This document shows, in pieces, positions 1 to 8,168 of a stretch of 64,000 nt of DNA. The stretch is from NCBI GenBank assembly GCA_019359395.1, contig JAHHHK010000020.1:1-64000 (forward strand), in the 5' to 3' direction. A program made the position numbers and the translations under genes. Origin of the DNA: Komarekiella atlantica HA4396-MV6. GTDB taxonomy: Bacteria > Cyanobacteriota > Cyanobacteriia > Cyanobacteriales > Nostocaceae. Positions within the stretch are counted from its first letter, which is position 1, and the number at the start of each line of letters is the position of its first letter. The notes beneath the pieces are model-generated. The model did not search any database, was not told where the DNA came from, and saw only the letters and a list, made by a program, of their open reading frames with translations.

Positions 1-83
1 CCCACAGAAGAATCTACTACCCTTATACACTTCATTCTCAATAAGTACACAAATTTTTCAAGGGGTCTTTATCCCCCAAACCT

Positions 84-488
84 TTATCTGCCTCGGTTTA
101 GAGGCGATTGTCGCCCCTTGAAGTATCCACCTCTACTGAACTCGCTTCTAAGTATATCTGCATCTATCCGCATAGCACTGTCTGAAATCTGCACGATCGC
201 TGTTGTGGTTGTTGTGTTACCTCCTAAAATTATCGGGATACCCACCATGCCCTCATTACTTACTACACCGACTTCGACTGTAGAGCCATCTTCCATAGTG
301 GTGACAATAGAAATCACTGTCTGATGCGGAAAATAGGCATGTGTAATTGGTTCTCCTGACTCATAAATTACTTGGTCAAGTGGGAGCGAAACCAACTTCA
401 AGTGCGGGATAAGACGCTCATACTCAGAGTTAGGCAGAGCTGCAAGCAGCCTATTTACTGGCTTCTGAAGGGGATTATTTACTGACAT
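84..488 (-). pseudogene. Truncated Crp/Fnr-like cyclic nucleotide-binding protein
   Basis: The protein has the N-terminal effector-binding fold of Crp/Fnr-like regulators, with the cyanobacterial pattern YFPHQTVISIVTTMEDGSTV followed by VGVVSNEGMVG. Family members usually run to about 220-240 residues and end in a DNA-binding helix-turn-helix. Here the homologous part stops at EFSRGG and continues into about a dozen unrelated residues before a stop, so the output domain is missing. No continuation is visible in the remaining bases to the window edge. I use the ATG at 488 because MSVNNPLQ is the usual kind of N-terminus; an in-frame ATG lies 8 codons upstream. The gene is probably non-functional as a regulator. 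Confidence 0.6.
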
Positions 489-771
489 TAGGATTCTCCT
501 TAACGTAGTCACCTTGAGGCAACAAATATAGCCAACTTTAGAAAAGGCAGATCAAGGCAAAAGGAGAAAAATTAAGTATCTAATCTTGATGTCAAAAGGT
601 GTATTCCCTAAAGAAATCATCCGATAAAAATTTATAATTTTATAGTTTTTTCTTTAATTTAACATACTCTACTGGCTTCTATGTCTTGAATACCAAAATT
701 ACCTGATTTATCAGTGTTCAATTTCCAGCCAATATATCAACAACTTGCCCTGAATTTTGGCAATACGATAA

Positions 772-1785
772 TTATTCAAGCTGAATTACCACTTTACCGA
801 AGTGAGCAGCACTTTTGAGATAACGATAAGCTTCCTGTGCTTCATTAAAGGAGAAAACTCTATCAATAATCGGCTTAATTTGATGCTCTTGCAGCACTTG
901 ATTCATCGCCTCAAACATTTCCCGACTGCCGACGTAAATACCTTGAACTGTTAAACTTTTGAAGAGTATTGGCATGGGGTCAATATCATTTCCTCTGCCT
1001 GATAATACACCTATCAAGCTAATAGTTCCGCCAATGCGAACTGCTTGTAGTGATTTTGGCAGAGTGCCTGCACCGCCTACTTCTACAACATGGTCTACAC
1101 CTGTGCGATTAGTCAATTGGTAAACTTGCTTTTCCCAATCTGGCGATGTTTTGTAGTTAATCGTCTCATCAGCGCCAAGCTGTTGCGATCGCCTCAATTT
1201 CTCGTCGCTGCTGGAAGTAACAATGACTCTAGCACCATGTAGCTTGGCAAACTGGAGTGCAAAAGTTGAAACTCCCCCTGTACCGAGTAACAAAACACTA
1301 TCACCTGCGCTAATATTGCCCTTTGTTACCAATGCATGCCAAGCTGTAACGGCTGCACAGGGCAAGGTTGCACCTTCTATATAGGATAAGTAATCAGGTA
1401 ATATTACTAAGCCATCTTGGTGTAGTACAACATATTCAGCCAACATGCCATCGATACCGCCTCCCAAATCCGATTTTGTATGCTCTTTGGTTAAAGAGCC
1501 AGAAATCCAGTTTTGGAAGAAGATACCAGCGACGCGATCGCCTACTTTCACACGTGTGACACCTTCACCTACTTCCACAACCTCCCCCGCACCATCAGAC
1601 ATGGGAATCAGCGGATATTTCAGTCCAGAACCGTAGGCTCCCTCAGTCACAAGCAAATCGCGGTAATTCAGCGATGTTGCTTTTATTTTAATCAGAACTT
1701 GGCCCGTAGTGGGTTTTGGTTCAGGGCGATCAACTAATATGAGGGCATCAATCCCTGTAGTACTCTGGACTTCGTAAGCTTTCAT
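772..1785 (-). CDS. Zinc-independent medium-chain alcohol dehydrogenase / quinone reductase-like protein
   Basis: This 337-residue protein belongs to the medium-chain dehydrogenase/reductase superfamily. It has an N-terminal GroES-like domain (about residues 25-130, with GAGEVVEVGEGVTRVKVGDR) and a Rossmann cofactor domain (from about 150) with the glycine-rich segment LLLGTGGVSTFALQFAKLHG. Such enzymes reduce or oxidise alcohols, enones or quinones with NAD(P)H in the cytosol. The catalytic zinc ligands of classical alcohol dehydrogenases are not obvious, so a quinone reductase or enone reductase role is more likely. The length is normal for the family and the gene appears intact. It is followed downstream on its own strand by the truncated Crp-like gene, with a wide gap, so it is probably monocistronic. 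The substrate cannot be deduced. Confidence 0.85.
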   Translation of the reverse strand: MKAYEVQSTTGIDALILVDRPEPKPTTGQVLIKIKATSLNYRDLLVTEGAYGSGLKYPLIPMSDGAGEVVEVGEGVTRVKVGDRVAGIFFQNWISGSLTKEHTKSDLGGGIDGMLAEYVVLHQDGLVILPDYLSYIEGATLPCAAVTAWHALVTKGNISAGDSVLLLGTGGVSTFALQFAKLHGARVIVTSSSDEKLRRSQQLGADETINYKTSPDWEKQVYQLTNRTGVDHVVEVGGAGTLPKSLQAVRIGGTISLIGVLSGRGNDIDPMPILFKSLTVQGIYVGSREMFEAMNQVLQEHQIKPIIDRVFSFNEAQEAYRYLKSAAHFGKVVIQLE

Positions 1786-1877
1786 AGACAGGATTTAATA
1801 ATTCGTAATTCGTAATTAACGTAATTACAGCAGAATCACGTGTAGAGACCGTAGATGTAGAGACGTTACATGTAGAT

Positions 1878-1905
1878 GTAGAGACGTTACATGTAACGTC
1901 TCTAC
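1878..1905. repeat. Palindromic intergenic repeat (GTAGAGACGTTAC type)
   Basis: A 28-nt inverted repeat with arms GTAGAGACGTTAC and its complement, preceded by two partial copies of the same arm from about 1840. Related palindromes with a GTTGC core lie at 3168-3196 and 31610-31638, and a degenerate one near 38504-38532. This is a dispersed family of small extragenic palindromes. Confidence 0.8.
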
Positions 1906-1932
1906 TACAGGGTTTCGTGTCTCTTGACTATT

Positions 1933-2955
1933 TTACAAAGCATCCATGAACTGCCGTACCTTTTCCATAAATGGCTGATATTCAATTTGTTCGGCTAATT
2001 CTTGGGCATTTTGGTAGCACGATCGCGCCAACTTTTTGCGTTTAGTTGTAGCGTAAAGGCTTCCCATGTTCAGCAAAGTGGAAATTTCTCCTAGACTGTC
2101 GCCCAATTGTCGATAAATTGCAATGGCTTGTTTGTAGAACTTCAATGCTTGCCGATTTTGGGCGAGGATAGCGTAGGTAAAACCAATATTGTGAAGAGTT
2201 GTTGCTTCACCAGAGCGATCGTTTAGAGAACGACGTGTCAAAAGAACTTGATAGTAGAGCAATAGTGCTTGTTTAGGTTTGCCTAAATCAGTATAGATAG
2301 AGGCAATATTGTTCAAGGTGGTTGCTTCACCAATCAAATTCTTAGCGGCTCGTTGAATTGGGATTGCTTCTTGCAAAAATTCTAAAGCTTGCTCAAACTT
2401 ACCCAAGGCGCTGTAGGCAAACCCAATACCATTTAGCGTGGTTGCTTTACCAGAAATATCTCCTAGCAATTGACGCATCGCCAAAATTTGGTGTTGTAGT
2501 AACAGTGATCGTTTCGGTTCTCCTAACCTAGTATAGATCAGTGCTACATCATTGAGAGTTGAAACTTCACCTTGTGTGTCTTGCAGTTTCCTGAAGATTT
2601 GAACTGCTGTGTCCAAATACTCCAGCGCTTGCGAAAAGCGTCCAAGACGGCTGTAGGTAGAACCTAGATTGCTGAGTGCGATCGCCTCTGCTCGCGCGTT
2701 GCTTATTTCTTGAGCAACTGAAAGTGCTTGATGAAAATACTCTAATGCTCTTTGAGGTTGCCAGCAACCAAGGTGAGCTAAACCGATGTCGTTCAATGCA
2801 TAACCTTCTCTGGCTCGATCTGGAATTATCCTAGCTAAATGTAAGTTCTCAGTTGTTAGATCCAGATATTCTTGAAAATTCCCCCGCTTATAGTAGCGGT
2901 TTGCTTCGTTACGACGTTGTTCCCATTCTTTGACTTGATTTAAAGGTTGCGTCAT
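1933..2955 (-). CDS. Tetratricopeptide repeat protein
   Basis: A 340-residue soluble protein built almost wholly of TPR units about 40 residues apart. The pattern LNNIASIYTDLGKPKQALLL recurs about seven times, as in LSNLGSTYSRLGRFSQALEY and LNGIGFAYSALGKFEQALEF, between roughly residues 50 and 325. TPR superhelices are protein-protein interaction scaffolds. The 40-residue spacing with a glycine in helix A and ALEY/ALEF in helix B is typical of the TPR_12-type arrays common in Nostoc. There is no signal peptide, membrane segment or catalytic domain. The partner and pathway are unknown. The gene stands alone, with repeat-rich DNA on both sides. Confidence 0.85.
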   Translation of the reverse strand: MTQPLNQVKEWEQRRNEANRYYKRGNFQEYLDLTTENLHLARIIPDRAREGYALNDIGLAHLGCWQPQRALEYFHQALSVAQEISNARAEAIALSNLGSTYSRLGRFSQALEYLDTAVQIFRKLQDTQGEVSTLNDVALIYTRLGEPKRSLLLQHQILAMRQLLGDISGKATTLNGIGFAYSALGKFEQALEFLQEAIPIQRAAKNLIGEATTLNNIASIYTDLGKPKQALLLYYQVLLTRRSLNDRSGEATTLHNIGFTYAILAQNRQALKFYKQAIAIYRQLGDSLGEISTLLNMGSLYATTKRKKLARSCYQNAQELAEQIEYQPFMEKVRQFMDAL

Positions 2956-3157
2956 CTGACCTCGGTTGCACTGGAGATAAATGGGCAGGATACCTCTTGG
3001 GAATTAACTTCTATAAGGTTTCCCAATTTAAGTTAATCACTATTCTCTACCTTTAGATATAAGACGTAAATAGAGAAGTGTAGTATTATTACATACTCAT
3101 AAGAACATTCATGAAACAATCGCTACAAATTTCTAGTTCAAAGGCTGAGAGAAAAAC

Positions 3158-3238
3158 CGATTATTTTGTAGAGACGTTGCATTGCAACGTCTCTACTGAA
3201 AAGAAATCGGGTTTTTGCAATTACTGAATCGATGCTCT
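3158..3238. repeat. Dispersed repeat copy A (palindrome plus GAAAAGAAATCGGG tail)
   Basis: The stretch contains the GTAGAGACGTTGC palindrome (3168-3196) followed by a tail ending GAATCGATGCTCT. A near copy in the same orientation lies at 38495-38583 and shares both flanking parts. It is intergenic at both places. Confidence 0.75.
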
Positions 3239-3296
3239 GGGCGGGATGAGGGGTCAGCGGGAAAATTTTTGACTTGTGTGTACACTGTAGGCTGCG

Positions 3297-4073
3297 CTAA
3301 CGCAATGGGCTATGCCTCCCAGTCCCCAACCCCTTATTTTGCTGGCATTGGAGTCGCAAACCTACACCCATAGCCCCAACAGCAAACAAAGCGAACAAAG
3401 TAGAAGGTTCAGGAACAGACTGGCTGTTAGCCCGACCATACTGTAGATGGTCTACTTCCCAGTCCGTACTATCAAGCATTCGGATTTCAATTGCTGAAAT
3501 GCCATCCAAATTGATTGCACCGAAAAACCTATCTTCTGCGGTCTGGCCACGGAAATCGCCATCACCAACCAAAGTTGAACCTAAGACTCCTAAAGAAGTG
3601 CCAAGGGCGTCAAAAGCTTCGAGGTTAACTTTACCAAATCCTAGACCAGTATTAGAAAAGCCAACATCAGTCCAAACAATGCCAACATTCGTGGGTAAAC
3701 CACCCAGAACACTAGCATTGAAAGTAAATCTGATAGTTGATTTTTCGGCAGAATACCAACTATAACCATTTAATCCACTGCCATCGATTACTCGATCATC
3801 GCTATCTACAGAATCAGTTGAGATGTTAAAAGGGCTAGGTAGATTTATAACACCACCAGACGCAGTGACACCTGGTGTATTTAAAAAGCCATCTTCAAAG
3901 TCTTCCAAGTTAAAGTATGAATAGTTACCATCTTTAAAAGGACTGTCGTCAAAGCTATTGTATAAACTAGGTTCTAAGTAGGTAGTGACAGCATTAGCAG
4001 TTGGTGTCGTAGCAATTGAACTCAAAGCCATAAATAGAACAGTAGCAGTCATCTTTGATAACTTTTTCATCAT
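3297..4073 (-). CDS. PEP-CTERM sorting domain-containing exported protein
   Basis: The N-terminus MKKLSKMTATVLFMALSSIA, ending near TANA, is a signal peptide. The C-terminus has the PEP-CTERM tripartite signal: SVPEPSTLFALFAVG, a hydrophobic helix, then basic residues. Such proteins are exported, and their C-terminal anchor is thought to be processed by exosortase. The central 180 residues (about 60-235) resemble a secreted beta-rich lectin-like domain, but I cannot name a family. The start is taken at the first of two ATGs preceding the lysines, rather than 3 codons upstream. The last ~12 residues (GLGTGRHSPLR) are encoded by repeat-like DNA and look like an extension. The function is unknown. 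Confidence 0.8.
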   Translation of the reverse strand: MMKKLSKMTATVLFMALSSIATTPTANAVTTYLEPSLYNSFDDSPFKDGNYSYFNLEDFEDGFLNTPGVTASGGVINLPSPFNISTDSVDSDDRVIDGSGLNGYSWYSAEKSTIRFTFNASVLGGLPTNVGIVWTDVGFSNTGLGFGKVNLEAFDALGTSLGVLGSTLVGDGDFRGQTAEDRFFGAINLDGISAIEIRMLDSTDWEVDHLQYGRANSQSVPEPSTLFALFAVGAMGVGLRLQCQQNKGLGTGRHSPLR

Positions 4074-4226
4074 GATTATCAAATTGCTTCAACAATGTTC
4101 AGTATTAATACTGGATCAGTTCGTAACCAAATATCACGTTTTCATGCTTCTAGTATTGAACGACTATAAGTAACTATTCATCAGTGATGCTACGTATATA
4201 AAAGCAATTTTTATCAGTCAACAGTC

Positions 4227-4273
4227 AACAGTCAACATGAAATCCATCCCCTTTAAGGGGTGGGATGAGCTTA
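4227..4273. repeat. Dispersed repeat with AACAGTCAAC and hairpin, copy A
   Basis: AACAGTCAACATGAAATCC is followed by a hairpin of CCATCCCCTTT with AAGGGGTGGG, then ATGAGCTTA. A near copy lies at 37915-37962 in the same orientation. Tandem AGTCAAC units precede it. It is intergenic, between the PEP-CTERM and GNAT genes. Confidence 0.7.
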
Positions 4274-4350
4274 TTTCAGCGATGTAACTTTTTGTACTCA
4301 AGATGAAGTCAATACTAAAGAATTTTGAGTCTATTTGACTTTGAGATATG

Positions 4351-4890
4351 TCAAAGTGGGGAATTATTGAGTTGCCATTGCGATCGCGAGATGGCATAGT
4401 AAACTACATCTAAGTTGTAAAATTGGGCATTTTTCTCGTATTTCAACCCGGCTTTTTCCATTACCCGACGCGAAGCAATGTGTTCTGGTGCAGTGATGGC
4501 GACAATCTGATCTAGTTTGACTACCTCAAAGCCATATCTCAAACTTGCTTTTGTTGCTTCACTGGCAATACTTTGATTCCAATAAGCTTGGTCTAAGCGA
4601 TAGAGAACTTCAACTTCAGGACTATTTGGTAAAAAATTCAGCCCACAATGACCAATTAATTTGACGGTGGTTTTTTCTACAACAGCCCAAACACCAAAAC
4701 CATGCTGACGCCAGTGTGCTATAAAAAATTCTAATATCTCCAAGGCTACTTCTTTGAGCTTCTCGGTTGGTATCGGCCCTCTAGGTGAATACTTCATGAC
4801 TGCTGGATTACTCAAAATGGGAGCAAGTTCATCCAGGTCGTTTAGGGTATATGGTCTGAGTTGTAGTCTTGCAGTTTCTATCTCAGGCAT
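4351..4890 (-). CDS. GNAT family N-acetyltransferase (RimJ/RimL-like)
   Basis: From the ATG at 4890 the protein is 179 residues and opens MPEIETARLQLRPYTLNDLD, the usual N-terminus of RimJ/RimL-type GNATs (Acetyltransf_3). Other family features are LIGHCGLNFLPNS in the central strand and IASRRVMEKAGLKYEKN, the acetyl-CoA/substrate end motif. The longer frame starts 48 codons upstream and would run into the ABC transporter's 5' region, so I reject that start. It should transfer acetyl from acetyl-CoA to an amine, possibly a protein N-terminus or a small molecule. The substrate is unknown. It is divergent from the ABC exporter, with about 105 bp between the starts. Confidence 0.85.
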   Translation of the reverse strand: MPEIETARLQLRPYTLNDLDELAPILSNPAVMKYSPRGPIPTEKLKEVALEILEFFIAHWRQHGFGVWAVVEKTTVKLIGHCGLNFLPNSPEVEVLYRLDQAYWNQSIASEATKASLRYGFEVVKLDQIVAITAPEHIASRRVMEKAGLKYEKNAQFYNLDVVYYAISRSQWQLNNSPL

Positions 4891-4995
4891 GGTATCAGAG
4901 AAGGTGTGCGTTAGCGTAGTCTCTCTTAGAGAAAGTATCGCTACTTTAAAATAGTGTGTTTTTCCGATTGTAAAAATTAATATAATGCTCCTATT

Positions 4996-6876
4996 ATGAG
5001 CATCTCCCAATCCTTCCAAAAACCTTACACCCAAGACCGTCGGCGCGAAAATGACTGGCGGTTATTTTTGCGTTTAGTGCCTTATGCCCGTCGTAGTGGG
5101 CGGCTGCTGGTGCTTTCAATGATCCTACTCGTGCCGATCGCATTAGCTAACGCTGTACAACCATTGTTGATTGGACAGGTAATTTCTCTGATTCGCAATG
5201 AACCCAGCACTTATGAGTTTCTCAGGAATCGCCCTTTCTTGCAAGGATTACATATTCTGGAAGGGTTATTGCTACTTGCGATTATTGTAAGGCTCTCATT
5301 GACAGGTATTCAGGGTTATATAGTACAAACACTGGGGCAAAAAATCACCGCAGAAATTCGCCAAGACTTATTTCATCATGTGACATCTCTAGCAGTGCGC
5401 TTTTTTGACCGCACGCCTGTAGGTAAATTAATTACCAGACTCACCAGCGATGTGGAAGTGTTAGGAGATGTCTTTTCCACTGGGGCAATTGGCATTGTGT
5501 CCGATTTGTTTTCTATGCTGGTGATTACGGCTTTAATGTTTTCTATCCAATGGCAACTTGCTTGTTTGCTGTTGTTGATGTTGTTACCAGTTACTTGGGT
5601 AATTGTTTACTTTCAGCAACAGTACCGCAAAGCCAATTACAAAGTGCGAGAAGAACTTTCTATTTTAAACTCACAGCTACAAGAAAATGTGGTTGGCATC
5701 AATGTAGTACAGTTGTTCCGTAGAGAAAAATTTAATGCTGAACTATTTCGGGTCACAAACAAGAATTACACAGCCCAAGTAGATCAAACCATTTTTTATG
5801 ATTCGGCTGTTTCAGCAACCTTAGAATGGATTGGACTGATTGCGATCGCAGGTGTGTTATGGGTAGGTGGTTGGTTGCTTTTAAGAGAAAACTTGACTTT
5901 TGGGGTTTTATCTGCATTTGTATTGTATGCTCAGCGTTTATTTGACCCCTTACGAGATTTTGCTGAAAAATTCACCGTAATCCAATCTGGATTTACAGCC
6001 ATTGAACGGGTTAGTGATATTTTAGATGAACCGATAGAAATACGCGATCGCACCAATCCGCGTTTCTCAATATTTGATGCCAAATTCGGCTATATAGATG
6101 AGATAGTTGCAGAACTCGAATCCCCAGACCTCAATACTCCACCGGAACTGGGAGAAATCCGTTTTGATCACGTTTGGTTTGCCTACAAAGACGATGATTA
6201 TGTAATTAAAGACTTAGATTTCACCATTCATCCTGGTGAAAAAGTGGCATTAGTCGGCCCCACAGGTGCAGGTAAAAGTTCCATCATCCGTCTTCTGTGT
6301 CGCCTCTACGAACCCACCCAAGGACGTATTTTGATAGATGGCGTAGATATCCGAGAAGTACCACAAGCAGAACTACGCCGCTACATGGCAGTAATTTTAC
6401 AAGAAGGCTTTTTGTTTGCTGGTGATGTTAAAAGCAATATCAGCTTAGGAGACATTTACACCATTGAGGAAATTCAACAAGCAGCAGAGAGCACAAACAT
6501 TGCTGAGTTTATTGAACAGTTACCTCAAGGCTACGATACTCAACTTAGAGAGCGCGGCACAAATCTTTCTAGTGGACAAAAGCAACTTTTAGCCTTTGCT
6601 CGTGCTGCTATTCGCAATCCAGAAATTCTGGTATTGGATGAGGCAACCGCTAGTCTAGATGTTGGGACAGAAGCTTTAGTTCAAGAAGCATTAAATCAGC
6701 TTTTGCAGAGACGTACCGCCATTATTATCGCTCACCGTTTGTCTACAATTCGCAACGTAGATCGAATTTTTGTTCTCAAGCGGGGAGAATTAATCGAACA
6801 GGGAAGTCACGAGGAATTGCTGGAACAAAGAGGACTTTACGCAACTTTGCACAACTTGCAGATGTTGGGAACTTAG
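4996..6876 (+). CDS. ABC exporter, fused permease and ATPase
   Basis: A 626-residue half-transporter. An N-terminal six-helix transmembrane domain (about residues 35-330) is followed by a nucleotide-binding domain (about 375-620). Visible motifs are Walker A GPTGAGKSS (near residue 420), signature LSSGQKQ (near 524), Walker B ILVLDEATAS (near 548) and the switch His in IIAHRLSTIRN. The layout is that of MsbA/LmrA-like exporters acting as dimers in the inner membrane. The substrate may be a lipid, peptide or drug; the sequence does not say which. The ATG used is the first in frame and gives a normal N-terminus. A weak hairpin lies about 35 bp past the stop. Confidence 0.93.
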   Translation: MSISQSFQKPYTQDRRRENDWRLFLRLVPYARRSGRLLVLSMILLVPIALANAVQPLLIGQVISLIRNEPSTYEFLRNRPFLQGLHILEGLLLLAIIVRLSLTGIQGYIVQTLGQKITAEIRQDLFHHVTSLAVRFFDRTPVGKLITRLTSDVEVLGDVFSTGAIGIVSDLFSMLVITALMFSIQWQLACLLLLMLLPVTWVIVYFQQQYRKANYKVREELSILNSQLQENVVGINVVQLFRREKFNAELFRVTNKNYTAQVDQTIFYDSAVSATLEWIGLIAIAGVLWVGGWLLLRENLTFGVLSAFVLYAQRLFDPLRDFAEKFTVIQSGFTAIERVSDILDEPIEIRDRTNPRFSIFDAKFGYIDEIVAELESPDLNTPPELGEIRFDHVWFAYKDDDYVIKDLDFTIHPGEKVALVGPTGAGKSSIIRLLCRLYEPTQGRILIDGVDIREVPQAELRRYMAVILQEGFLFAGDVKSNISLGDIYTIEEIQQAAESTNIAEFIEQLPQGYDTQLRERGTNLSSGQKQLLAFARAAIRNPEILVLDEATASLDVGTEALVQEALNQLLQRRTAIIIAHRLSTIRNVDRIFVLKRGELIEQGSHEELLEQRGLYATLHNLQMLGT

Positions 6877-7215
6877 GAAAAAGTACGATATCTTCTGATC
6901 CAAAGAAGGTTAATACCCCGCTGTTATGTTCCTTCAACAGGGGAAAATACGTAACGGACTGCCTCTGCTTGTAAGCGATTCTTAACTCAGCACATCATTA
7001 CTCGTTTCTTACCTCCTTTCCATTAAAAGAATACCTATTGTATTTCTTTGCAAAAGCATAGATTGAGCTATCTGGAGGTAATCTTAAGACTGGAAAGGAG
7101 TAACTTATTCATACTTAAGTCCTGTGATTTTATAAGTTTTTATAACTCAATGGATATTGTAGATACCACCCCACACATAACAGAATGATCTCGGATTGTA
7201 AATGACGCCATTTAA
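6877..7215. other. Intergenic region with imperfect inverted repeats
   Basis: No gene is seen. Imperfect inverted repeats stand out: a hairpin near 6915-6943 (CCCCGCTGTT with AACAGGGG) just past the ABC exporter, and TTACCTCCTTTCCA near 7010 facing TGGAAAGGAGTAA near 7091, with one base of difference. The first could serve as a weak terminator. The role of the second is unknown. Confidence 0.4.
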
Positions 7216-7380
7216 ATGATTCGTGCATTTCAAGAGTGGTGTAAGGCTGGAATGCCGGAAGATCCTAAGGAGTTTTATTATGGTGCGATCGTCTCTGACA
7301 TTGCCGTAGGTATCACTATTGTACTACAAAATTACATCTTCTGTGCGGAATTTCAGAAGTTTGGCAGTACGAAGGTTTGA
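7216..7380 (+). CDS. Possible small protein or gene remnant (54 aa)
   Basis: An open frame starts ATG ATT CGT GCA TTT and reads MIRAFQEWCKAGMPEDPKEF, then a short hydrophobic part IVSDIAVGITIVLQNYIF, and ends at TGA. I do not recognise it. The composition looks protein-like, with a charged N-terminal part and a possible membrane segment. It contains a HIP1 octamer, as coding regions here often do. No good ribosome binding site precedes the ATG. It lies alone, followed by 220 bp of very AT-rich DNA. It may be a real small protein or the remnant of a longer gene. Confidence 0.3.
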   Translation: MIRAFQEWCKAGMPEDPKEFYYGAIVSDIAVGITIVLQNYIFCAEFQKFGSTKV

Positions 7381-7604
7381 ACAGTATTTATTAGTTTATT
7401 TCCTACTATTATTTCTTATAAAAATTATTTTATATAATATTATGTAAGTATAAATTAGTATTTTTATTATTAGCAAATTATTGAACTAATTATTTTCTAA
7501 ATAAACTATTAGTCTATATGTAAGTTTTGTATTTTATATTTAAGAATTTTATATTTATTATGTTAAACACAAATTGTAAGTTTATAAAACACATCTTAAG
7601 CAGA

Positions 7605-8036
7605 TCACTTAGTAAAATACATATATGTGGCTGTCAGAGGGATTGCAAAAAATACGAGAAATATAGTATTGAAGACAGCATTTTGCCAAAATCCTGTTGA
7701 TATCGACAACGAACTGTCCAGCATAAACCACACGAGTACCGAGACTGTCATGGCATACCATGCTTCACGTTGCCCACGATGAAATGGCCCTACAAGGATA
7801 AAGAGTAAGGTAACACTCCAACCGACCATTACAGCACCAAGTACGCCATACAAAAATTTAATATAGGAATGTGCGATATTACTAAAAGTAGTGTGTGCTT
7901 GCAAGGGTGAAAAGAACATCGCGTTAAAGAACAACTGCATGAAATCTGGTAAGATAACCAAGCTAATGCCAAATATAGTTACTCCGCAAGTAGCAATGAT
8001 TAACCAATACCACCAGAAACGAAACCATAAATTCAT
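7605..8036 (-). CDS. Small four-helix membrane protein downstream of the PKS operon
   Basis: A 143-residue hydrophobic protein with four predicted transmembrane stretches: about residues 9-32 (YWLIIATCGVTIFGISLVIL), 60-85, 92-110 and 118-140. There is no signal peptide cleavage site and no recognised motif. It lies 132 bp after the stop of the flavin monooxygenase on the same strand, so it may be the last gene of the biosynthetic operon, perhaps in resistance, transport or membrane anchoring. That role rests on context alone. I do not recognise the family. Confidence 0.65.
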   Translation of the reverse strand: MNLWFRFWWYWLIIATCGVTIFGISLVILPDFMQLFFNAMFFSPLQAHTTFSNIAHSYIKFLYGVLGAVMVGWSVTLLFILVGPFHRGQREAWYAMTVSVLVWFMLDSSLSISTGFWQNAVFNTIFLVFFAIPLTATYMYFTK

Positions 8037-8168
8037 TATTTAACTCCGGCGAACAGTTTTCAAATGCTGAGTAAAGTAAATTCTTAGCTTTTTAGCTGTA
8101 AATTACTATTCTACAATTAACGAAATCTAGAACCTTTTAATCTAATCAATAATATCTCATATTTTAGC

